DNA of 7,434 nt, from NCBI GenBank assembly GCA_023134875.1, contig JAGLUH010000060.1:1-7434 (forward strand), written 5' to 3'. The DNA comes from Candidatus Zixiibacteriota bacterium. Its GTDB lineage: Bacteria; Zixibacteria; MSB-5A5; CAIYYT01. The position numbers and the translations under genes were made by a program. Numbering within the stretch: the stretch's first letter is position 1; each line of letters starts with the position of its first letter. The notes under the pieces were generated by a model. The model was not told the DNA's origin and searched no databases. It saw only the letters and a program-made list of their open reading frames with translations. Below are positions 1 to 5,297 of this stretch, piece after piece.

Positions 1-8
1 TAGGCGCG

Positions 9-86
9 ATGGTTAGTGGTTCTTATTCATGGTTCCTAGCAAGAATCCGATAAGGTTTACCATGAACCATGAACCGCGAACTATGG
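9..86. repeat. Imperfect inverted repeat built on the heptamer ATGGTTC
   Basis: The left arm (9-35) contains ATGGTT, GTGGTTC and ATGGTTC. The right arm (59-86) reads as the complementary series ACCATGA, ACCATGAACC, GAACTATGG. The arms are imperfect inverted repeats with about 23 nt between them. GAACCAT at 64-70 is an exact reverse complement of ATGGTTC at 29-35, and the right arm also repeats the ACCATGA step in tandem. It lies directly upstream of tRNA-Glu. No coding frame or clear promoter is visible in 1-103. It may be a dispersed palindromic repeat of this genome or the processing or terminator structure of an upstream transcript; the window cannot decide. Confidence 0.5.
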
Positions 87-103
87 ACAAGCGAAGCTCG
101 CTC

Positions 104-178
<75 letters not shown>

Positions 179-191
179 CCATTTTTAGTTT

Positions 192-244
192 GGACTGCGC
201 AAGCCATGCTTGCGCATTAGCGGCAGCACGGCTGCCGCACTCCA
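192..244. repeat. BIME-like unit A: two REP hairpins, heads outward
   Basis: On the plus strand GGAC (192-195) leads a perfect 9-bp stem, TGCGCAAGC (196-204) with GCTTGCGCA (208-216), loop CAT. After a short spacer comes a perfect 8-bp stem, GCGGCAGC (220-227) with GCTGCCGC (231-238), loop ACG. It is closed by A-CTCC (239-243), which on the minus strand is a GGAG-T head. The unit is therefore two REP-like elements in inverted orientation, each with a four-base head, one base and an 8-9 bp hairpin with a 3-nt loop. The first hairpin recurs exactly at 891-911 and the second at 932-950. Confidence 0.85.
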
Positions 245-250
245 GATAAA

Positions 251-292
251 GCCATGTTTGCGTCATAGCGGCAGCGCGGCTGCCACACTCCA
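251..292. repeat. Degenerate BIME-like unit B
   Basis: This is a decayed second copy directly after unit A. The first hairpin survives only as GCCATGTTTGCG and no longer pairs. The second is retained as GGCAGC (270-275) with GCTGCC (279-284), loop GCG, followed by CTCC at 288-291, the minus-strand GGAG head. On the minus strand two more pairs form, one a G-T wobble (T at 285 with G at 269) and one G-C (286 with 268). On the plus strand the same position would be a C-A mismatch. The following segment CTCCACAG..CACTCCATA is also found after the right-hand copy at 952-969. Confidence 0.7.
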
Positions 293-329
293 CAGATCAC
301 TCCATATATCTGTCATTCTCATTAGTGTT

Positions 330-872
330 TCAGAAATCATCTCTCACATTCACACGATCATAACGAAATGATTCGACCTTCTTTCGATAGGATGCCTTTG
401 CATGACGCTCAAAGCATCCTGCCGAGCAATAGCGATATTGGGCGGCTGCCGTTACCAGTCCATGATGTACCGCGTTGTTGTGCACATAGTTCAAACGAGC
501 ATAGAAGCTTCTTTCATACGTCAAACATGTATCCCAGTATTGAAACCACACTCTTCGACCCTGTGCACCATCCAACCGGTTGATTTCCCGGGCCGTCTGC
601 GAATGCAGCCGTTGCAACATCGGTCGCAGCGTGGCAGCATCACCAGGTGAGAAAGCAATGAAATGATAACGGTTCGCGAATACCGCCCACGCTTGAAGCT
701 GCCAATCGTATGCCGTCGTCACCGTGAATAGGGTCTGTTGCAGAAGTTGCAGGCGGTCCTCCTCGCGAAAGAAATGCTCTTTGTGCAATGTGCCGGCGGT
801 TACCATGTGCGCTGTATGCGGGATAGAGAAATGCGCCGGTCGGTGATGCCAACGTTTTGATTCTTCAATCAT
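330..872 (-). CDS. REP-associated tyrosine transposase (RAYT, Y1_Tnp/IS200-like), HUH motif altered to RYH
   Basis: RAYTs are single-domain HUH/Y1 nucleases that nick and join single-stranded DNA at REP palindromes, using a His-hydrophobic-His metal site and one catalytic Tyr. Family blocks are present in order: WHH near the N-terminus, VTAGTLHKEHFF, the block AWAVFANRYHF, then VWFQYWDT, ARLNYVHNNAVHHGLV and a C-terminal DRVNVRDDF. The length matches intact relatives. The catalytic Tyr is the Y of NYVHNN (codon 486-488). The HUH motif, normally HYH, reads R-Y-H; the Arg codon CGT is at 669-671. An in-frame ATG also exists at 902, but it lies inside the loop of the upstream repeat hairpin, so I prefer ATG at 872, just ahead of IEESKRWHH; neither has a strong Shine-Dalgarno site. 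The gene lies downstream of and co-directional with tRNA-Ala. No promoter of its own is seen. It may be catalytically impaired. Confidence 0.88.
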   Translation of the reverse strand: MIEESKRWHHRPAHFSIPHTAHMVTAGTLHKEHFFREEDRLQLLQQTLFTVTTAYDWQLQAWAVFANRYHFIAFSPGDAATLRPMLQRLHSQTAREINRLDGAQGRRVWFQYWDTCLTYERSFYARLNYVHNNAVHHGLVTAAAQYRYCSAGCFERHAKASYRKKVESFRYDRVNVRDDF

Positions 873-886
873 AGCAGCCACATTTT

Positions 887-956
887 GGACTGCGCAAGCC
901 ATGCTTGCGCATTAGCGGCAGCATGGTCATAGCGGCAGCACGGCTGCCGCACTCCA
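887..956. repeat. BIME-like unit C (right flank of the RAYT gene), partly rearranged
   Basis: GGAC (887-890) leads the perfect 9-bp hairpin TGCGCAAGC (891-899) with GCTTGCGCA (903-911), loop CAT, identical to unit A. A truncated half of hairpin 2 (GCGGCAGC, from 915) follows, then a junction ATGGTCAT, then a complete hairpin 2, GCGGCAGC (932-939) with GCTGCCGC (943-950), loop ACG, and CTCC at 952-955. It has the same plus-strand orientation as units A and B. The order looks like the A+B array of the left side with the middle deleted. The hairpin at 891-911 lies 19-39 nt upstream of the preferred RAYT start and would sit in its mRNA leader. Confidence 0.82.
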
Positions 957-990
957 CAGCACTCCATAGCCGTACTTTACATAGAAAAAA

Positions 991-1063
991 TGGAGCCGAG
1001 GGGGCTCGAACCCCTGACCTCTTGACTGCCAGTCAAGCGTTCTCCCAACTGAACTACGGCCCC
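991..1063 (-). tRNA. tRNA-Ala, anticodon GGC
   Basis: Read on the minus strand, the acceptor stem GGGGCCG (1063-1057) pairs with CGGCTCC (998-992) through one G-T wobble, and the discriminator is A (991). The D arm is GTTC..GAAC. The anticodon stem CTTGA (1037-1033) pairs with TCAAG (1025-1021), and the loop CTGGCAG carries GGC at 1030-1028. The T arm is AGGGG-TTCGAGC-CCCCT. The length is 73 nt. CCA is not encoded; the discriminator is followed directly by six T, which may help termination. Confidence 0.96.
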
Positions 1064-1075
1064 AGAGGTGGACTA

Positions 1076-1103
1076 AGTATAGCAACAAGTATGCGGCTGT
1101 CAA
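1076..1103 (-). promoter_or_regulatory. Sigma-70 type promoter of tRNA-Ala
   Basis: On the minus strand a perfect -35 TTGACA (1103-1098) and -10 TATACT (1081-1076) are separated by 16 bp. The predicted start near 1069 lies about six bases ahead of the mature tRNA 5' end at 1063, as expected for a stable-RNA promoter. The -35 box begins three bases after the recN stop codon, so the promoter fills the gap between recN and the tRNA gene. This is the best promoter match in the window. Confidence 0.8.
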
Positions 1104-1105
1104 CA

Positions 1106-2815
1106 CTAAACATCCCGGGCGGCTGCCTGCAACAGCTTCTCCGCCTGCCGTTTTTCCTCTTCGCCCAGCTCACCGCCGGAAATCATCCGTCCCAACTCGG
1201 CAACCCGTTCGGCATCAGCCAGCACCTCCAGGCTCGATTCGGTGCGGCCACGCGTTTCCTTCTTGACCGCGCGATAATGCTGATCGGAATAGGCGGCGAT
1301 CTGCTGCAGGTGAGTAATGGCGATCACCTGCTGCCGGCGGGAGAGTTCCTTGAGTTGCCGCCCCACTAAGAGGGCGGTCTCACCACCGATACCGGAATCA
1401 ATCTCATCAAAGACGAGCAAATCGACCTGATCCTTGCCGGAGATCAATGATTTCAACGCCAGCATTACGCGGCTGATCTCACCACCGGAGGCGATCCGCA
1501 CCAGCGGCTTTGCCTCTTCGCCGGCATTTGCTGAGAAAAGGAACTGCCCGATCTGAACTCCAGCTTCAGAAAGTGTATGACGGCGACCCGCCTGCTCGAC
1601 CAGTTCACCTCCCGCAACAGGATTGAACTCGACCAGAAACTGCGCCTGGGAGAGACCAAGTTTCTGCAGTATCTTTGTCATCTGGTTGCGCAGCTTTTCC
1701 GCCGCCCGTTCGCGCATTGCCTGCAGATGAATCGCCGTATCGACAAGCTTACCGGCTACCTTGTCAAACTTATCTTCAAGTTGTGCAAGCTGGCTTGAGT
1801 GCGAATCAGCGGTCTGCAGATACTGTGTTATCTTCTCTCGATACTCGTAGATTGCCGCTATGCTGCCGCCATATTTGCGCTTAAGGTCATAGATAGCCGC
1901 CAGCCGTTCGCCGATCTGTTCCAACCGTGCCGGATTCTCAATCAGCCGAGAAGAATGTTCCGCCAGGGTACGAACCATTTCCGTCAGGCTGATTTTGATC
2001 GATTCCAATTCCTCTGTCAGCGGCTTAGCTGCGGGAAAATCATCAGCAATCGTCTCCAGGTCACCGGTAGTCCCAGTAACTGCCTCGATGCCACCACCTT
2101 CATCTTCCAGCCGCAACTGCGAGTTGATTAGTCGCTCCTTGATCCTGGTGACATTCTCAAGCTGACGACGTTCCTGTTCCAGTTCGGTCTCTTCGTCAGT
2201 GACAATGGCTGCTCGATCGATTTCGTCAAGTTGGTAGCGGTAAAGCTGCCGCCGCTCCTGATTGGCGTTGATCTCTTCTTTGAGAGAAGTAATAGCTGCT
2301 TTTAGCGAGCGGTAGTTATTGAACTGGGTCAGGTATTGCTCGTAAAGAGGGCGGCAACCGGCGAAGCGATCGAGGAACCAGAGATGTTTGCCCGGGTCGA
2401 GGAGCCATTGATGCTGATGCTGACCATGCAGGTCACAAATTTGAGCGCCGATTTGGCGAAAGGTGGCGACACTGACCCGTCGGTCGTTTACGAGGCAGCG
2501 ACTACGGCCATCAGCACCAAGCTCACGAGTCAGGACCAAAAGGTCAGTGTCTATTAATATCTCTTCTTTCTTGAAAATCTGCGTTAGCCTTGAGAAATCG
2601 CCGTGGAAATGCCCTTCAACCACGGCAAGGCGACAACCGGCACGCACATATTCAGCCCGTCCCCGCTCACCCATGAGCAGACTGATGGCGCCAACCAGCA
2701 GCGATTTGCCGGTACCTGTTTCACCGGTGACAACGGACAGCCCCTCAGCGAAATCAACCTCAGTTTCGGAAACAATGGCGAAGTTTTTGATCTTGAGCTT
2801 GCGCAGCGATATCAT
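1106..2815 (-). CDS. recN: DNA repair protein RecN (SMC-like ATPase)
   Basis: RecN is an SMC-like ATPase that acts early in recombinational repair of double-strand breaks, holding DNA ends together before RecA-dependent strand exchange in the cytoplasm. The 569-aa length is normal for the family. Visible motifs are Walker A GETGTGKS (31-38), the RecN-type DLHGQHQHQ segment (128-136, Q-loop region), a charged heptad-rich coiled-coil middle (about 155-375), ABC signature ASGGE (442-446), Walker B LLVFDE (466-471) with D470/E471, D-loop DSGIGG, and the switch His H502 in ITHLQQIAA. The N-terminus ISLRKLKIKNFAIV is the canonical beta-strand start, supporting this ATG; GGAAG lies 9 nt upstream. 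It is 75 nt downstream of the DUF2085 gene on the same strand and may be read from the same transcript. No E. coli-type LexA box (CTGT-N8-ACAG) is seen, only CTGTTTACAG at 2850-2841. Intact, with nothing missing. Confidence 0.97.
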   Translation of the reverse strand: MISLRKLKIKNFAIVSETEVDFAEGLSVVTGETGTGKSLLVGAISLLMGERGRAEYVRAGCRLAVVEGHFHGDFSRLTQIFKKEEILIDTDLLVLTRELGADGRSRCLVNDRRVSVATFRQIGAQICDLHGQHQHQWLLDPGKHLWFLDRFAGCRPLYEQYLTQFNNYRSLKAAITSLKEEINANQERRQLYRYQLDEIDRAAIVTDEETELEQERRQLENVTRIKERLINSQLRLEDEGGGIEAVTGTTGDLETIADDFPAAKPLTEELESIKISLTEMVRTLAEHSSRLIENPARLEQIGERLAAIYDLKRKYGGSIAAIYEYREKITQYLQTADSHSSQLAQLEDKFDKVAGKLVDTAIHLQAMRERAAEKLRNQMTKILQKLGLSQAQFLVEFNPVAGGELVEQAGRRHTLSEAGVQIGQFLFSANAGEEAKPLVRIASGGEISRVMLALKSLISGKDQVDLLVFDEIDSGIGGETALLVGRQLKELSRRQQVIAITHLQQIAAYSDQHYRAVKKETRGRTESSLEVLADAERVAELGRMISGGELGEEEKRQAEKLLQAAARDV

Positions 2816-2890
2816 GGTCGCATTCTTCCAACCTTGGGAACTGTAAACAGCCGTCGCAATCTAAGTGTGACAGATTCTCTTGACAAGTAA

Positions 2891-3367
2891 TTATCGTCGG
2901 ATCAAAGCCAGGTACCTGGGGAAAAGGCCGGCTGTCAGGCCGAAACCAGCCACCGCGCCGATAATCAAGCGGGAGAGATTAGCTGCCGGCAGCGCCGAAC
3001 TGAAGTCGAAGATGAAGTCAAGCAACAACGGTATGATCAGAACAACTACCATCAGCAGGTGAATCCGCAGGCGCGCGCGCAGGACTAGTATTGCCAGGCT
3101 GGCGAGAAAGAGGGCGCCGAAGAATCCGGTACAACGAGAGCAGAAACCAAGTTGACAAGAATCAATGAAAAACGAGCGCTCCGGAATTTGATGACAGAAG
3201 TAACCATAAAAAGCGTGCCAGGCATTAACCGACCCGCTGTCTGACAAAAAGAAAAGCGGGGGAATGATTCCCCCGCTGAAATAAAGTCCTGTTAGTAAAG
3301 TCAGACTCCAGACCAGGATGGTACGAATAAGCTTATCTGTTCTCTGAGCCTGTCTCTCCTCTGTCAT
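2891..3367 (-). CDS. DUF2085 family integral membrane protein
   Basis: A 158-aa inner-membrane protein with about four hydrophobic segments (roughly 17-40, 82-98, 103-121, 133-150). The loop between the first and second carries the DUF2085 hallmark: C58-H59-Q60, then PERSF, then C71 and the C76-S-R-C79-TG motif. Further family-like polar residues D117, N130 and R133 follow near the last helices. The Cys/His cluster could bind a metal or cofactor, but no function is established to my knowledge. The ATG at 3367 is supported by a purine-rich GAGGGGGGA 10 nt upstream and by the lack of another Met before residue 106. It begins 35 nt inside the end of the DUF4013 gene, which suggests translational coupling. 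Confidence 0.88.
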   Translation of the reverse strand: MTEERQAQRTDKLIRTILVWSLTLLTGLYFSGGIIPPLFFLSDSGSVNAWHAFYGYFCHQIPERSFFIDSCQLGFCSRCTGFFGALFLASLAILVLRARLRIHLLMVVVLIIPLLLDFIFDFSSALPAANLSRLIIGAVAGFGLTAGLFPRYLALIRR

Positions 3368-4013
3368 CCGAATCGGTTCCCCCCTCGATTTTCGGCGTTT
3401 CTACCGACACTGGACCTTCTTTGTTTTCCGCTTCCCACCAGACCTGACCGTAGAGGTAGTTAGTGCCCAAACCAGCCCAGAAACTGGTGAAAAGCAGGCC
3501 GATAAGCAGGGCCAGGGCGCCAAATTGAGCGATGAAGTAAAGTACCCATGACATCACCACCGCAATCAGCACGTTCGTGAAGTTCTCCTTGATAAACTCG
3601 AACATCTTGTCGAATTCGAAGGCGACATTAAAATCGCCGCTGCGAGCATAAGCGACGGTGAGATACGGTAACGCCAAAGCCAGCGCAATGAAAGGGATCA
3701 GGCAGAGCAGTATGCCAATACAGGGAATCAGAGACAGAATGAAACTGAGAATCATCAATGGGATTGAGTAGATGATAAGTATGATAAAGAATATCAACCC
3801 TTTCCCAAACTTACCACCGAGATCATCCCAATCGGGTAGCGGCAGTTCCTTGCCCTCGGCGGAACGACGTGCTAACTGAAGGTAATAGCCAAGCAGCAGG
3901 GGAATGCCGATAAGTATACAGGAAAGCAGTACAAACGCGGCGCCGATCAGGATTTTTTGAATCCAATCCTTGTCCTCAAACATGAAAGAAAATGCGCGAC
4001 CAAGGTTTTTCAT
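3333..4013 (-). CDS. DUF4013 domain-containing membrane protein
   Basis: A 226-aa polytopic inner-membrane protein. The N-terminal AFSFMFEDKDWIQKILIG and the cytoplasmic stretch LPLPDWDDLGGKFGKGL (about 57-73) match the DUF4013 pattern, in which a D-W-x-x-K-I-hydrophobic start is followed by a helix, then LP-x-W-D-D. Hydrophobic segments lie near 19-45, 73-98, 99-122, 146-166 and 167-188, followed by a hydrophilic acidic tail (about 195-226). Family function is unknown. The ATG at 4013 has an excellent Shine-Dalgarno site, GGAGGAG, three bases upstream. Its 3' end overlaps the DUF2085 gene, and most of its acidic tail (from about residue 215) is encoded in that overlap. It is the first gene of the DUF4013-DUF2085-recN run. 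Confidence 0.85.
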   Translation of the reverse strand: MKNLGRAFSFMFEDKDWIQKILIGAAFVLLSCILIGIPLLLGYYLQLARRSAEGKELPLPDWDDLGGKFGKGLIFFIILIIYSIPLMILSFILSLIPCIGILLCLIPFIALALALPYLTVAYARSGDFNVAFEFDKMFEFIKENFTNVLIAVVMSWVLYFIAQFGALALLIGLLFTSFWAGLGTNYLYGQVWWEAENKEGPVSVETPKIEGGTDSDDRGETGSENR

Positions 4014-4060
4014 ATTCTCCTCCAGAGTCGTTTCCCAAAACGATACCTATTGTTGAAACC

Positions 4061-4090
4061 AGGGTACGGAAGTTCAACTTTTCCTGTCAA
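4061..4090 (-). promoter_or_regulatory. Candidate promoter for the DUF4013-DUF2085 genes
   Basis: On the minus strand a perfect -35 TTGACA (4090-4085), preceded by a T-rich tract, is followed after 18 bp by a weak -10, TACCCT (4066-4061), matching three of six positions. It is about 50 bp ahead of the DUF4013 start. The -35 is good and the -10 poor, so the call is tentative. Confidence 0.3.
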
Positions 4091-4131
4091 CTAAAAACAA
4101 AATGGTTCGAGAAGGCCAAAGCGTGCCGCGG

Positions 4132-4154
4132 GCGGGCAGGCTTTGCCTGCCCAC
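4132..4154. repeat. Hairpin with 3-nt loop downstream of the beta-propeller gene
   Basis: GGGCAGGC (4134-4141) pairs perfectly with GCCTGCCC (4145-4152) around loop TTT. On the minus strand the stem extends to 10 bp through a G-T wobble (4153/4133) and a G-C pair (4154/4132). It lies about 20 nt after the stop of the 4176-5150 gene. There is no T tract after it in the minus direction, so it is not a classic Rho-independent terminator; it may stabilise the mRNA 3' end or be a solo palindromic repeat. The rest of 4014-4175 holds only the promoter candidate and the Shine-Dalgarno site of the DUF4013 gene. Confidence 0.6.
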
Positions 4155-4175
4155 TTGTTTTGATTCATCAACCTG

Positions 4176-5150
4176 TCAGAATGGCTTGAACTCTTCCATA
4201 TAAATCGAAAGTTCCGGTGCATAACCAGCACCCTGGATGAATATCCGCTTGCCGTTGGCATTCCATTTGGCAACAGTGCAGTTCTGGCCGTAGACAGCAA
4301 AGGTCAACTGCCGTGACTCCCGGGAGGTGAGATTCATAACATGAACATTATTGATATTGTGTACTCGCTTAATATACAGGAGATACTTACCGTCAGGCGA
4401 GATCACCGGATTGTACTCGTGAGCGAAACTGTTGCATAGCGTATCGATCTCCCCCGTTGCAACCGAGCGAAACAGAATATCCTCATCCGCCGAGATTCCC
4501 TTCTTGATTGCCAGCGCGGCATAACAGAAATGCTCATCGTCCGGATGGAAACTGGGAGAATAGCCTACCCGGTCCTCGGTGACCTGGCGCACCTTGCCGG
4601 TCTCCAGGTTCAGTTTCCAGATGGCCGACTTGGCCAGCCGGGTCAGGGTGAAAATCACGTGTTTCCCCGATGGTGAGTAAGATAGCTCAGTGAAACAAAG
4701 CTGCATGTCCGAAGTAATACCAAGAGCATCGCGCTCCTTGGGGGTTACCTCGATCCGGTGCTGCGTCATGTCGGTAAGAGGTTCGCCGCTGCGGCTGCCG
4801 GTTTGATAGCGCACCAACTCCCAACTACCGCTGATCTTGTTGGGAATGATATACTCCTTACCATCCGGCGACCAGGCGGCAACCAGTCCCGGGGTCTGGC
4901 GGAAATTATAGCCCGGCAGGACCCTGGTTTCCTCCCTGGTCTTGATGTCACCGACAAAGAGCTCAATCGGGTTACCGGGGATTTTGGCATCGCTGCGGAA
5001 AAAAGCCACCTTCCCCGGACCCGCCGGTATCGGCAGAAGCGCATTTTCAAACAGCAAGGTTCCGGGAGTTTCCTGCGACTCGGCTCGGATCGTTGTAGTT
5101 CCACCCACGATCAGAAAAAGCAGACAAAGTAGAATCATTATCCGACGCAT
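4176..5150 (-). CDS. Exported TolB-like beta-propeller protein (PD40/WD40-like repeats)
   Basis: A 324-aa protein with a Sec signal peptide (MRRIMILLCLLFLIVGG, likely cut after IRA at about 23) and no lipobox Cys, so predicted periplasmic. Five PD40-type blade motifs recur: AAWSPDGKEYII (91-102), SYSPSGKHVIFT (157-168), SFHPDDEHFCYA (200-211), VISPDGKYLLYI (249-260) and AKWNANGKRIFI (295-306). The intervening strands, such as IWKLNLETGKVRQVT and VHVMNLTSRESRQLT, are the typical 'reports value, tag, next blade' pattern of TolB-like propellers. Such propellers usually bind protein partners or peptides; no catalytic residues are seen. It lacks the N-terminal TolB domain, so it is not TolB itself. 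AAAGGA six bases upstream supports ATG at 5150. It is the third exported gene in a row on this strand, 147 nt after the beta-barrel gene. Confidence 0.85.
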   Translation of the reverse strand: MRRIMILLCLLFLIVGGTTTIRAESQETPGTLLFENALLPIPAGPGKVAFFRSDAKIPGNPIELFVGDIKTREETRVLPGYNFRQTPGLVAAWSPDGKEYIIPNKISGSWELVRYQTGSRSGEPLTDMTQHRIEVTPKERDALGITSDMQLCFTELSYSPSGKHVIFTLTRLAKSAIWKLNLETGKVRQVTEDRVGYSPSFHPDDEHFCYAALAIKKGISADEDILFRSVATGEIDTLCNSFAHEYNPVISPDGKYLLYIKRVHNINNVHVMNLTSRESRQLTFAVYGQNCTVAKWNANGKRIFIQGAGYAPELSIYMEEFKPF

Positions 5151-5245
5151 CTTACATCCTTTCGCTTAGTACTATATTCTTATACATCAGTCATCTCAGG
5201 CAATGCCATAAATTTGCAAGAGCCTGAAGGGCGTTTTTCTTTGGG

Positions 5246-5274
5246 TAAATAGAGAGGGAAAAGTTGAAAGTCAA
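5246..5274 (-). promoter_or_regulatory. Weak promoter candidate for the beta-propeller gene
   Basis: On the minus strand TTGACT (5274-5269) is separated by 17 bp from TATTTA (5251-5246), inside a pyrimidine-rich stretch between the barrel gene stop and the propeller gene. Closer to the start, TATAAG and TATAGT also resemble -10 boxes but lack a partner at the right distance. The gene may instead be read through from upstream; no terminator hairpin is visible in 5151-5297. Confidence 0.25.
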
Positions 5275-5297
5275 GAAAAAGTGAGGTAAGGGGATAT

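Larger units (their letters stand above)
192..956 (-). mobile_element. RAYT gene with flanking BIME/REP units (REPtron-like cassette)
   Basis: The stretch between the two convergent tRNA genes consists of a RAYT gene bracketed by copies of the same two-hairpin repeat in the same orientation. RAYT genes typically sit beside REP palindromes headed by GTAG or GGAG that they recognise as single-stranded DNA. Here minus-strand GGAG precedes one hairpin and plus-strand GGAC precedes the other. The right-hand repeat overlaps the upstream region of the transposase gene. No terminal inverted repeats or target-site duplication of a conventional insertion sequence are seen, which fits a domesticated RAYT rather than an IS. 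The outer borders are approximate. Confidence 0.75.

Noticed and set aside
196..238. Hairpins after tRNA-Glu as a Rho-independent terminator
   Set aside because: No T tract follows either stem, and the same hairpins recur at 891-950 unrelated to a gene end, so they are repeats. The short T run directly after CCA may still contribute to termination.
873..902. Ten-residue N-terminal extension of the RAYT from the ATG at 902
   Set aside because: This ATG lies in the loop of the repeat hairpin 891-911, has no ribosome binding site, and the conserved family region begins only after the ATG at 872.
192..956. CRISPR array
   Set aside because: The repeats are palindromic two-hairpin units, only two to three copies with a gene between them, without regularly sized unique spacers.
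905..1369. Plus-strand open frame of about 154 codons
   Set aside because: It runs antisense through tRNA-Ala and the 3' part of recN. Its GARTPDLLTASQAF-like translation is the familiar false product of a tRNA gene read backwards.
4758..5132. Long open frames opposite or overlapping the beta-propeller gene
   Set aside because: They lack ribosome binding sites and recognisable domains, while the frame at 4176-5150 has a signal peptide and five PD40 motifs.
5222..5243. GCCT-GAA-GGGC followed by a T-rich tract on plus as a terminator
   Set aside because: The stem is only 4 bp with a G-T pair, and no plus-strand gene ends there.
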